Below, one piece after another: positions 24,076-36,675 of a stretch of DNA of 64,000 bases; the stretch's first letter is position 1, and each line of letters begins with the position of its first letter. Source of the DNA: Chaenocephalus aceratus (lineage: Eukaryota > Chordata > Actinopteri > Perciformes > Channichthyidae); NCBI GenBank assembly GCA_023974075.1, contig CM043788.1, positions 23,252,496 to 23,316,495 on the forward strand, read 5' to 3'. A program made the position numbers and the translations under genes. The notes beneath the pieces are model-generated. The model was not told the DNA's origin and did no database searches. It saw nothing but the letters and a program-made list of their open reading frames with translations.

Positions 24076-27000
24076 CAATAACAAATGCACTGAAAGAGTG
24101 AGAGGTGATCTTTATTGGTGATCCAGGCTTTGTCTTTCCAGATTCCTGCCTTAGTGCCTTAGTTAGCTCCAACAGGGCTGACCTGGCAGTGTCAGCCAGG
24201 GGACCCGGGGCCACCCCTGAGCAAGTCAGTCCCCTCACTCGCCACAATGGGCAGGACTTAAAATGAACTGTCCATGAATGAGAGAAAGAGGGGAAAGTGT
24301 AATGAAAGAGAAGGGCGGGGGTTTGTGGTGAAGGCAAGGGGCAGTGAGCAAAATACCCGACTGGGGGGGGGGCAATGGGAGTAGAGGGACCAGCTCCCTC
24401 CCCCAGACAACATGCATTTGTAAGGCCCCCATCCCCCTCATGGTGCACACATGTATGCGCACTCACTCCTGCAAGAGAGGCTTTGCATTCTCGATGAGGA
24501 GAGAGTTTGGGCTCCTACTGTGAAGAAGCAGATCAGAATGTTATGCATGCTTCTTATCTCTTTTCCCCCCTCTCTGTTTATGCCTCAGGGCTCCTCAGTG
24601 TTGCATAAATAAACTGGCAGTAAACTCAGACGTCAATACAAAAATGTGTATGTTTTATTTTTATTTGTGTCTGCGTATCTTTGCCTATATGCAGTGTTTT
24701 TGTATTAAATAGGTGTATTTTGGGGGATAAAGATCATACTATGACTTTGTAATACTAAACTGTTTTTTTTTCTTGAGGCATAGGCTGCCAAGAGTGCAAG
24801 GAAGGACTGGAGAACATCATGTCAGCCCAAAAAAGAAACGGTCTTTCATATTGTGGAGTCTTGAACATAACTCTTACAAGTTTGTGTCTTTGTGTCTGAT
24901 GCTGTGGAATGACATAACACCTCAAACTCTTAGCTCATAGGGTCGTGGAGGACAGCTCAGTTTGTCTCACTTTTCTCCTCCAAACAATACATCAATACAA
25001 TGACATCAGCCAGTTAATCAGAAACAGGTTTATTGCTAAGCAGGTCTGTTTCTGATTCTGTGCAACCAATAATTATTTCCATGAAATATCCAGCCACTGA
25101 TACACTGCTGGCCTGTGTGTTTGACAAATAAGCAGAGTCTTTTATGAAGATTACTGGAACATATAGACTGATTTCCCTGCTTCCAGACAGTATTCTATTT
25201 AATATTTTTAAAGAACTAAAAAAAGAAGACTCATGAAGAGATGAAAGGAATTATTTAACATTTTGAGAATCGCTGTGGAGAGTGAAATGACTAGATTAGT
25301 GACACATCTCTGTGTGCTAAATATAGAGCTAAAGCTGAGATGTGATTTATAGATTAAGAAATGTTCTCATATGAACTCCGAACAATATCTAGCGAATGAG
25401 GTCTGCACATTTTCAGATAATTCACGTACACATGTGTAGACATAAACAGGAGTTATCAGACACATTGTCACTTTCTGGAATCACTCAATTGGGTTCAGGC
25501 GAGGGGTGGTGCCTGTGAGTGTGTATAAGACACCACAATGACGTGGATTAAACCCTATTCACATATAGTTTGGAAATATGTCATAAACCAGGGATTTCTA
25601 GCCGTTCGATGAATTTGTCTGACAACTTGGCATCATCTTTTGCAGTCCCTCTCGCCAGTTAAACATTTTCATTGACATGTTCATGTAAATGACCCTTCTT
25701 CTTGACCCTGGGATATTTATTTTCTTGCGTTTTCACGCAAGTAGCGCTAGAAGCATCCTCATCAACCCGCTCACTGTGACTTCCTGTGTGAATGAGCACT
25801 TATATTGGCTCCATCAGTCAATACATAGACTTTGTACTGAAGACCTGATAAATTATGTTTACTGCTGTTTTTACATTTGCGCTTTCACACACATGCTTCT
25901 CCCAGTGATGTTTAGATCATTTCAGGTTTTTATTGCATGAGTTAAAGCGGCCTAAGGTTAGCATATAGACTAGTAACAGGGTGAAACGGATAGCCTGGCT
26001 TTGCAAGTGCTGTGGTTTCATATCCTATTATGCTGCAGTAATGCTTGTGATATTACTTTCTTTTCAAATGTCTTAACAAGATGCCGTCCGCTCTACAGTC
26101 ACATACAGTCTCTCTATCTTCTAATCTTCTCCTCTCACTCATTTTATCTCTCGGTATAATTGTGTCCACTGGTGTGCTATGTGAAACTGTCGTGTTCCTT
26201 TTGTCTTCTGCTGGTTGGCTGCCTTTGAAGTAAAGACAGGAAGTGACCCTGGCTAATGAGTTGAACTTTCTGCCTCTGTCTCTTTTATGACTGTAGAGGA
26301 AAAGTAATGCAACACTTTTTTTTTCACTCTCGCAAATGAAAATGGCAAAGGGGAAAAACTGATACAGATTGCTAATTGGGAGGCAATGGAGAGTGTCTGG
26401 ACTAAAAATGGGTAGACTGCGTTAGACACTTTGAATGTTCCAAACACATGTTAACACCTGAAGTCACACTCTTACACTATCTCTGTCTCTGGCTATATAC
26501 ACGCATATCTCACATAAACACACACTCGTATAAAGCTGGATGTAAGGGACAGCTGCAGCTGTGTTTAGCTATCACTGTCTCTGAGCTCAGTTATGCTTCT
26601 GCCAGGCGAGTTGCTTATTTAATCTGGACTGAGTCACAAGTAATGGAAGACGAGCATTAGGAGAGCCAAACAGGCTTTGGTGTTTAACACATTTTCTCCT
26701 GCTGGCATGTCAACATGACTCCAGATTACCAAAGAAAACGGCTTATTTTTTATGGCCGTTATAAAGAAAGTGTCTTGTTTCAGAAAATATGGTTTCAAAC
26801 TTAGTCATATTTCTTACTTATATTTGTTTTATGTTTTTATTAATATGTATATGTTAACTTACATTTTATATACTTAATTCTACTATTGTGTTAGTAATTT
26901 GTATATGTCTATATATATTTCTAAATTAAGAAGCTGTGATGTATCCCAATTTCCACGTAGTCCCAACATATTGCTATTTGTTGTGTAGTAGGGACCATCT

Positions 27001-30000
27001 TGAAATAGTTTTGCAGCACATTTGACATCTTGGCCTACTTTTTGCACAGGATTTCTCTCTGGCTGTCACAATCTGTGTGTGAAGGTTCCCTTTGTTGTGC
27101 ACTCTGTTTTGTTTTCACTGCTAAGTTAGCTAAACAGCTGATTGTAGACCAGAAATAAAACCTTTATTTCTTTCTCTACACTTAGACGCAGTCTAACAGA
27201 GTGGTGCTGCTTGCATCCCACATCTATTTTATATGGAAACATCTCTATATCCATAGAAAAGGTGTGTTTTTATGTTTCTGGAAGCAGCAGCAGTTTATCT
27301 TCTAGTCTCCTGTCCAAAAGAGACCCCACTGTCATTCTGTGTTAGTGTGTGTCACTGTAACCAGCGCTGGTGGTCCAACTAAGAGGTCTAATGTTCAGCC
27401 AGCACTCAGTATAGCAAGCTGTCTCACTTCTTAAGCATTCATGCGTCTTTCTCCAGCAGAAGCCCAGTTAACTATTCCTACAAAAAACCTGCATCTTATC
27501 AAGTTCTCTACAATCCTTCCAAACTTCTATCTCTCAGACCTTTTCTTTCTTCTCAGAAGGCGTGTTCTCTGCCAGGTTTGGGTGCCTGGTGCCACGCCAG
27601 GTTTTTTCAGTCTGTCTATTGGCACCAACAGCCGACTGGGGTTTCTACATATTGGCAGTTTATCAGGAGACAAACCCTGTCTACAAATTCAGTTTTTTCA
27701 CGACACCTAAGGAACTTTTTTTGTGACTTTTATGTAACTGTCAACATTTCAGAGAATTTGATCAGTCATCTAAATAGATTTTTTTTTTAAAGAAAAATTC
27801 CACTATGAGTAATAGACCTTATCACAAATGGATTCTTCATGGATTTATTTGGCAATACTGACATCCCCCGTTTACATATTATGTATAAAAATGTGGTATG
27901 TGCAAGAAAAAAAAGTCTTTGTGGAAGCAGAAATAAATCCTCCAAGTGGAGCATTCACCACCCGGGAACCTGCTCTGTTTGGTGCAGTTGACGATCGTGT
28001 GAATGAGCTAGACCTCTTACCTTTTCTGGAAATGTTAATCTGGCAGTGTTATACGGTCTGTGTGAAATGGCTCTTAAATTGATACTGAGCTCTGTGGGAA
28101 CAGGAACCTGTGTGTATGTGTGTTTGTGCCCCGGTTTATACAGGTAGTAGATTTGGTTTACATTCCTTAGCCTGCGTGTGTGATGGGATTCATTGATATG
28201 ACAACATTCTGAACATCATGAGACAATAGAAATGTCAACTGCCAGCACATTTGTTGTAGTATTTAGATTAGGGGAACTATCCAGGCCATCACAGACATTG
28301 ATTCAAATTAAGAACAGGATTTCAAGTGTTTTAAATAAATCTGAAATTGGATTAGCCATAAAATGAATTTTGACTATCATTAAGTGGTTCACAGCCATTT
28401 ATTTTGATGGAAATAAATCACCTTAGTTTGGACAGTAGGCCTACATAAGAAAATAGGACTTGATAAAACTATAGGCCAAAAAATAGGCTTTAATATGTGG
28501 TCATGTTATATAGAATATGGGATCACTGTATTACCAGCAAACATGCCATATTGTGATTTATAAATAGTTATCGAGATATGACATGTCTTGTATTGTGATT
28601 GAATATTTTGGGCATATTGGTCAGCCATAAATATAGGTATATAAAATAACACACTGTCATTTCCCCCACCCTTAAAATGTGAATATACAAATGTATTCAG
28701 GGTTTAATGAGGTTCCCAACCCATCATTTTGATTGACCGTTTACAGCATGGATGCCAAATGGAGGACTTATCTCTGAGAGGAGCTGACGTATGTCTCCTG
28801 CATACTTCAGAACACAAACACTGCTCTCCCTCCGCTCTTATTCATAGCAGCAAAGCCACTCATCATTAACATACCAAAAACTTGTGAATGTCCTGGGGGA
28901 ACTCTCTTCCTCTCTTTTTTGAAAGCACTCACACTTGAGCTCCTGCACACGGCAATGATCGACTCATGAATCTGAATAGGAGAGGCTTTCCATGTTTATA
29001 CAGCACAGGGAAGAACCCTGATGCATATTCAGCTGATAACCACCACAGGCCTGCCTGCCTGCTGTCTAAGATCTAAGATCTCGGCATGACATGTTTGTGA
29101 AACACAGGCGCTGTTATGGTTTGCTTAAGCGTTAATGAATGTAAATCAGATATTCTGCCTATTGTTTTCCTTCGCATGGGATTTGTGCATATTAATTCAA
29201 CTAATCATAAGAACTCAGTTCATCAAGAGGTCAGTCATCAACAACAATATTTCTGTCTTTGTGAGATATTTTGTCTCCCTTTTTCTCCTACTTGCATCAA
29301 TGTCCACATCTTTCTTTATTCAAGTTCCCACTGGCTTCTTTCCTTCCCCTCTCTGTTTCTCTGAGGTAGTTCAGTGGCCGTCTCAGGCAGCTTTCTGATA
29401 CAAACTGTGTGTGCAGAAGAAGGACTCGTGTTTGCATTGATTTTACGAGTCTACTTTGGTAGTGTGGTTTCCTGCCACTAGTGAGTGTCACAACTCATAA
29501 ACTGTCCTCCTTTTTAATTCACTAGTGTGTGTGCAGTTGTAGAGCATTGGCTATGAAGACAGGTTGGAGTGTCATGTGGTATAAGCTGTTATTTGCCAGT
29601 GGGTGCGTGGTTCATCTGTAATTTTTATGTGAGTCTATATGACATAAATGTATTTCTGTAATTTAGCCAAGCATGGGCTGATGTTTTCCTTCCTCACCAC
29701 ACCGCAGCTCCGAAGGTAGCCTCCCTCAGCATGCTGCGTAGCCAACACAAATCCTGCATCCAGTTAATCATCTCATGTCTGAAAGATTAATGCTTTGCTC
29801 TACTGTGCTGTGTTATGCCATGAATGACTGTGCTCAGTAATGGTATTTTTTACATTAGTAATAGTCACAAGTGTATTTTAAGAATTTGTTTTACCACACT
29901 GTAACCAATGTAGTCATGACGATTCTAGTAATATATGTGAACATATAGTTCTCACAACAATTATCTGTGTTGGACCCATCATCTGTAAAGACATCAAATA

Positions 30001-30963
30001 GGAGGAAAGAAGGATGAAGAGCCTTTTACTTCTCTGAATATCTTCACATTTCCGCCAAGATGCTTTTTTCAAAAAAATTCTAATATGGCTGAAGATAAAA
30101 TATGAGAACACATTGGTTTGCCAGGGTGAAGTCATACTAAAATGATTGCCGGATTGCCAAATGTTCCTGGTCATGGTTATAAAGTTTAATAAAAAAAAAA
30201 ACAGTTTGGACATCCACTAAACATTATACCCGGCTTTCATAAATGTTTTTATTTTAATCGTTTTTTTGGCAGGGACAATGCACAGTAATGAACACTTAAA
30301 ACGTTCAAATGTATCAAGCGTAACGGTGCCAGATTTAGCTTTGAGCTAATTTCCATCCGCAGTCCCTCACATAAAACAGGAGGGTCTGTTCGAAGAACGA
30401 CAGTATTAGACTGCATTTGTTGGCTATTTACAAGTAATAAACTCACACAAATATATGAATAACTACTACAACATTCACTCACAAATCATGTTCAACACAT
30501 GAAGATGACCATGCATCAAATAGTATTTGACCATTTTCTTGCAGACTGATGTTACTGGTTAATTCCAGATGATTGATATGAACACCAGGATCAGCTGTAC
30601 TAGTTTGGCTAGGCAAAGGCAAACCCAGTATCATGTAGTTTAAGCCTCTGCAGGGCGACCCATGCCTCCTATTAATCAGTGCGTGTAACTGCCCTTAGAG
30701 TACATGAAGTAGAACAAAGCACCCTGTCTATAGAGAGACCTTATAACAGTGGCCAGACATGATCTCACATCATGCTCAGAAACCTGAGAAGGAGACCACC
30801 CCGGGAAAACATTTTTTCCCTCTCTGCCCTATGTCCATTCCCTCTCTTATCTTTTCCCCATCTCTCCAATCAGTTCCAGTCTGTTTTTTTTCAGCTGCTC
30901 CCTCACATCCAACTCCCTGAGACTTACACACATATTACCTTAAGTTAGGAGATTTCTACTATC
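22552..30963. other. Unique intronic sequence, no gene recognised
   Basis: Within cachd1 intron 1. Apart from the compound microsatellite near 24 kb, I see no transposon termini, RNA gene or coding exon here. ORFs are short and not protein-like. It is the longest stretch in the window without recognisable mobile DNA. Confidence 0.5.
23959..24076. repeat. Compound microsatellite (TC)n-(GCTC)n-(GCAC)n
   Basis: About 54 bp of TC repeats pass into GCTC tetranucleotides and then about 12 GCAC units. The gradual unit change suggests point mutation followed by slippage. The Cys/Arg/Ala-rich and Ser/Leu-rich ORFs over it are artefacts. Confidence 0.95.
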
Positions 30964-30967
30964 TTAA

Positions 30968-31644
30968 AGGTCCCATGTCATGGCCATTTCTTCTGATCAT
31001 ATTTCCATTGTTAAGGTCTACTAAAATAGATTTATATTGTGCAATTTTCCAAACTCACATTGGTTTCTCATACAGCATCTCTGTATAGTATGTGTATTCA
31101 CTCTCTGTCCTAAACGGCTTGTTGGAGCTCCTGCCCCCCCCTCCCTATGAGCCCAGTGGCCGTCTGCGAGACAGCGAGACACAGCGAAACCCAGCCCGAA
31201 CCAGCCCGAGCACACACACACCCGCAGCCTGGCTGGAAGTTTGTGTGTGTGCTCACACACAGCCTCGCCGCGTCCCGCCGTCTTAGGCGGAGAAATCGGC
31301 AGAGCTGCAGCTGAGAAAAGATTGAGTGTGTGTGTGTGAGGAAGTCTGTGGATTGGTCCATTTGGAACAATCCACGGACTTAACGTAACGGCTCCACGGA
31401 CGTAACATTACGTTACGTTACTATATCCAAATACGTCACTATACCCAAGAAGAAAACAATGGAAAAAGAGAAATCTCCAACGAGGCGTTCTGGGGCAGCA
31501 TAGACAGGCCTTTCTGTGTTAGAGTTTTACTCGCTACAGGGTGTACTTTGAGGGTGTGTGACTCTGCAGACCGTTTACACGAATACAAAGCTACATAACA
31601 CACAAGGGGACGGGTAATAACCAGAAAAGCATGACATGGGACCT
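30968..31644. mobile_element. TTAA-flanked non-autonomous DNA transposon (677 bp)
   Basis: Inverted ends AGGTCCCATGTCATG and CATGACATGGGACCT are flanked on both sides by TTAA (30964-30967 and 31645-31648). The TTAA target duplication is shared by the Kolobok and piggyBac superfamilies; the AGG start favours a Kolobok-like origin. No transposase is encoded. Confidence 0.85.
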
Positions 31645-32749
31645 TTAATACTTTATACTTATTCTTACGTTACATTAAGGCAAATTATTGTTTTGACTGA
31701 TTCTGCAGTTTATTATATAATCATATGATCCATGATTTAGTTAGTTAAATAGTCAGTTAAATATGAATATCTGCAGCACTGCAATACTTCATTTGGAATT
31801 GTAATTTACAAAATAATATGACAAGTATGTTATCTTCTGCATTGGGATGTTGTTCTTGTTCATAATGCCATTTTGATAAATGTATACTTAATCATTCCCT
31901 GATTCATAAAATATATTTTTTCCAAGGAATATTGTTATAAAAGCACCATTTTTATTTCTCACATATTCAAAATATTAATGTCCTATTTTTCTTATTGCTC
32001 TGGTAGCAGTATTTGTTTCAGTTTGTCTATGGTGTGGCTCTAGTGTACATATATTCTTGCTTGTAACGGCGAGTGCCTTACAGTTGCATTGGAATGTGAA
32101 GATAATGCAGACAGTGCAGGCGCCCCATCTTAACATCCTCTCACTTGGCTTAGAGCGGGATCTTTTGGCAGGAAGTGTATATCAAAGTTTTAAATGTATT
32201 GGCGCTGGATGGCGAGCCTTTTGGCCCTGTGTGTCTCCGTTTCTCTTTCTCTGACTTGTCTTTGACCCCCGACTTACAGATCGTCATTGGTTGATTGGTT
32301 TGACACCTCAAAGGGGTCAGTATGATTTTTTCTTTGGCCTTGGCAGGGTGTACCACGAGGGTGTGACTTGTGGTGCCAGAGGCTGCTGGCAGACTGGCGT
32401 TGGCCCCGATGTGGCTGAAGCCCAGACCAGAGGTTAAGAGTTTGTTAGACTCTTGCTTAATTTCCATTGCGACACCGCCTGTTTGCTTCAGTCATGCTTG
32501 GTTTAGTTCTGAAGGCAGTATTTCATGGTAACGTCAGCTGACCCAAAAATATATATATTTTCATATTTCGAGTATTTTCCCCTTTCACATTTATTCTATT
32601 GTCAAATAAATTGTTATGTTTATTTAACTGATACAGCACTTAAAAAGCAGGTTTGCAGCAAAGTGCTTCAACAGCAAACATGTATGTACACATACAAGCA
32701 TATACACAAAGCCATAGAAGCATAGATGTCCAAATATAACAAGTCGATT

Positions 32750-33120
32750 CATTATATTACATTACATTTACATTACATTGCATTTAGCTGACACTTTTAT
32801 CCAAAGTGACTTAAAATAAGTGCATTCGACCAAGAAGATACAAACTTGAAGAAAACAGAATCATATAAGTACATCAGGTTTCATAGAGCAAAAACATTTC
32901 AAGTGCTACTCAACTAGCTTTAGATAAGCCAGTCCTTTATTAGTATATAAGTGCTTTGTTAGTAATTGTATTGCTCGAAGTGGAGTCGAAAGAGATGAGT
33001 TTTTAGTCTGCGCTGTGTAAGCTTTCTGCTGTCCTGATGTCAATGGGGAGCTCATTCCACCATTTTGGAGCCAGGATAGCAAACCCACGTGTTTTTGCTG
33101 ATGGGAACTCGGGTCCCCCT
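32750..33120. repeat. Fish dispersed repeat with TTTAGCTGAC..TTTATCCAAAG motif
   Basis: Contains ACATTACATTTACATTACAT followed by CATTTAGCTGACACTTTTAT and CCAAAGTGACTTA. This combination is a very common dispersed repeat in teleosts, often mis-annotated as protein. It ends abruptly where the reversed hAT copy begins at 33121, which probably inserted into it. Class not assigned. Confidence 0.6.
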
Positions 33121-33713
33121 TAGTGTTGTCACGATATCAACATTTTGGTTTCGATACCGATACCAAGTCAAGAATTGCGATTCAGATTCTTTTTCGATAC
33201 TTTTCTTAAAAGAAGGGAAACAGTCTTAAATGTAATTATTGTGCTTTATTTCACACCAGAACCATAACCATAACACAAACCTTTAAAAAATTAGAACAAT
33301 AAATAAAAGAAATGACTAGAATTTGTATTAAATACAATTAAGCATCATCTATAAACAACTTTTTAGTTTTTCGCTTCTGGCGTCTTTTTTGTCAACAAGC
33401 CGAGGCGCCGCGGCAATTGCACTCCCACTTGCAGCCATACTTCTCGCTTTCTCACGTGCTCTGGCAGCTAGCGCGTGCACGAGAGAGGGGAGGGACTTAG
33501 AGTGTGCTTGAGAGGGGAGGGACTGCAGGCACGGCTGCAGTGCAGGGAGTGGAAGCAGAGCACTGAATACACACAGCTCTTATTAAAACGGCGCTTTCTC
33601 ACCGGAGTACTTTTCCCCGTCATTCTTAAAGTACCGATACTAATGAAACGGAGGAATCGTAACGTTTTTAACGGCAGGGTATCGCGGTACCTTTCAAGTA
33701 TCGGTACACCGTG
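33121..33713 (-). mobile_element. Second, reversed copy of the 19527-20429 hAT, deleted and missing one tip
   Basis: Starts TAGTGTTGTCACGATATCAA and continues with GGTTTCGATACCGATACC, the complement of the right end of the 19527 element. The other side (GGTACCTTTCAAGTATCGGT) matches that element's left end but loses identity just before its terminal GGGCAACACTA. The BED exon is broken off after its first codons (about 33380-33442). It keeps an extra GC-rich segment (about 33520-33560) absent from the other copy. Matching parts are nearly identical by eye. Confidence 0.85.
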
Positions 33714-34776
33714 CAGCGAGCCGTGAGCCGTTTGCCTGCTCCCTGCTTCCTTGAAGTTATAAGTGAACATGAAGTATAACATTTCAAAAGTGTCCCAAAG
33801 CCAAGTGTATCCATTACTAATTTAAGGATTTTAACTTAAAAAATGCACTACTGGTCTCTATACTATAGGCCTCAAATGTTAATTAAATGAATGTGTAGTG
33901 CAAATTAGCAGACCATGATTTGCAGCAGAGGTTCTTTTTCTGGTTCTTTATGAACTCCCTTACCCTCACAGTAATTTATTATCATTCTTGACATGAAGTT
34001 GGCCGCATGAAATGAGCAGAGGACATACTTTGGATCCAAACGAAATTGCCTTTAGTTATTCACAAGATGTACACATCATCTATGACTTTTATTTCATAGC
34101 TGCACATTGAAGGATGGTTTGACTATGACTCTCCTTTGGTTTTCAGTCTTTGTCATGTTGTTTGAACATAAACACCATCATTTATGCACCTTTTTGATAT
34201 GAAATACTTCCAAGGCCCCTATAAAAACACGGTTTTCTCAGTATCTTGAATTCCTGTGTCGGAGTGATTTGACCGCAGTCTGTGTGGTTTGGTTTTCGTC
34301 CTCTTTCTCCCTAGATTTTATCAGCTAAATGGAGGTGCTCAGGTATGCAGCTTTGATCTGTCTTTAGATAGTTTTCACATGGGCTCCACTTTAACAGCGA
34401 GTTGCTATTCCCAAAATGCACTGCTGGTCAGACGCTCCTGCCGCCACACACTGTGTGTCTTGATGCTTTCAGGCTCCAGTCTCAAAGACCATGAGAAAAA
34501 CAGTCTAAAATGGGATCTCGTTTATTTTTGCATAGTGCTTAAACGTTGATTCAACTTAAAAAAACTTTCATCAACATATTAGGAATGAGTATTTCATTTT
34601 TCATTCAAGTTTTGGTATTTCTAATTAGTCTGTATGATGAGTGCTTGGTTGTTGTGGCCTGCGGCCTTGTTTTAATGACTCGACTGCTTTAACATCAAAA
34701 GGCCTTGTGTGCAGGAAACTCTATGGTAATAACCTGCACCCTATAGCCCTTACCACATGCGCTCTAAATACACTCA

Positions 34777-35712
34777 GGCTGCAGCCACACGAGGACGATA
34801 ACGGTCGTATCTGCTACAGTTCTCTATCAGATAGACGGTTCGGCCACACAAGGCCGACGTGGAAACGCAGAAAACGATAACGGGTCCCAAGGTAGGTAGA
34901 TCTGCGGACCAAGCGCTCTGGAGGGCCAAACGGCTCCGTGATTACGCCCTATAACGATAATGTCTTGCTAACGATGACGCCCCAGTGTTTCGAACCAGGT
35001 CCTGGTATCTCGCAGGACAGTGCACCCAGCAGGAGCACGCGAGTGAAGTCTAATCGGACAGGAGAGGAGACATGCAGCTCTGCATGATAACCTGCAGCTC
35101 CGCCCACTGTGATGGAGCGATGAGCGGAACAAAACACACACTTCATCACATCACCCATAGCTATTTTAATTACCTCTCAAACTACCTAAACTAGTTATAA
35201 ATGTTTATTTCTACTGTCGGTTCACTCATTACTGGATCAGCCAGCTGCATAAGACCACGGATACTGACAGGCTGTCAGGAGAGGGGGAGGAAAAGGGAGG
35301 CTCCGTCCTCCGTGTATTATTCTTATATTATTATATAGAGTCGTTATTAATTTGTTTTATATCAATAAATAACAAAGAAGACCTCTGACCGGCACTTTTC
35401 TAATTTTGTCCTGAAGATTTAAACTTTAACGGACATGTTGACCGGCGAAACCCCACCTCTGCTGCTAAATCCAGCGCGGAGAATAAACAGAAGGGCAACC
35501 ATGGAAACCATGGATGCGCGAGAAGTCTTCTTCGCTGCTTTTGATGTATTTTGTGGCAGCAGTACAGCACCACTTACAGGCCCGGCATATGTACTACAGC
35601 GTCTCGAGCTGTCTCGCATGGACGGACACGTTTCTGGTGCCTATTGTGTGTGGACGGAAGACTTTTTTGATAACGATTTCAGGTGCGTTATCGTCCTCGT
35701 GTGGCTGCAGCC
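34777..35712. mobile_element. Inverted-repeat DNA element (936 bp) with GGCTGCAGCC ends
   Basis: The left end GGCTGCAGCCACACGAGGAC and right end GTCCTCGTGTGGCTGCAGCC are perfect complements, continuing into GATAACG/CGTTATC. TCA lies immediately outside both ends and may be a 3-bp target duplication. No transposase. Parts resemble 1-300 and, inverted, 36012-36330. Confidence 0.8.
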
Positions 35713-35720
35713 TCATATGG

Positions 35721-35743
35721 ACACACACACACACACACACACA

Positions 35744-35804
<61 letters not shown>
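35721..35804. repeat. (AC)n microsatellite
   Basis: About 84 bp of AC repeats with one CCC interruption near 35746. It starts 8 bp after the element ending at 35712. Confidence 0.95.
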
Positions 35805-35805
<1 letters not shown>

Positions 35806-36579
35806 ACTTTTTTAGTCTTCTACAATCTGAGCATTGTGTTTGTCACAGAACTTTGGACAATTTTGGGCACAACATCTTTGTATGCCTCCTGTCCTTCATT
35901 CACAGTTTGATGAGTGCCCACAACCTTCATTGTTTCTTAACTCCCAAATGGAGAGGGAGGCATAAACCTAATCTACTCTAAGCTGCTAGATGATGTCCCT
36001 CATTTGCCTTATTTTCAGGCTGCAGCTAAGACCCCATTTACACGTGAATGCAAACGCATACGAAACGCAAACGAACCGAATACGATATCAAAAAAGTCTT
36101 CCGTTCACACAAGACCGTTCGAAAGTGCTGGAGACGCTGTAGTACATATGCCAGACTTGTAAGTGGCGCTGTACTTCCACACGAGACCGCTCGAAAGCGC
36201 TGTAGTACATATGCCGGGCCTGTAAGTGGCGCTGTACTCCCGCCACAAAATACACCAAAAGCAGCGAAGAAGACCCCCGAGCATGGTTGCCCTTCTGTTT
36301 ATTCTCCGCGGTGGATTTAGCAACATGTAGTTCATGTAATTCTCCATGTCCACTTGTTGCTGATGGTTGTGGTAGAGGAGCTGTAGATTTTGCACTAACA
36401 TCTGTAGCATGGTCAGTAGCAGTAGCTACTGACCAATGGGGTCTTAGAACGTGAAAAACTTTTTGGAAGTAATCTCAGTTGCTGCGTCGCAGCATTCAGA
36501 GTAATTTGCTCACATTGGGTTCAACGCGTCATAGAGCGAGCAAGTCATTTAATTGGACGAGAGGCATACTATTTTATAG

Positions 36580-36675
36580 TTGTACTTTGAATTGTGTCCT
36601 GTGTACTGTACTGTAAAGCACTTTGTACATCCGTGTTGAGAAGGGTGCTATATAAATAAAGTTGTACTTACTTAC
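36580..36675 (+). mobile_element. 3' tail of a LINE (L2/CR1-like)
   Basis: The sequence AAAGCACTTTGTACATCCGT followed by GGGTGCTATATAAATAAAG and a short ACTT repeat is the usual 3' end of fish L2/CR1-type retrotransposons. Only the tail is present, the usual result of 5' truncation at insertion. Confidence 0.6.

Noticed and set aside
30240..30700. Possible dispersed repeat around GGCAGGGACAATGCACAG
   Set aside because: It felt familiar as a fish repeat, but no termini or second copy in the window support it.
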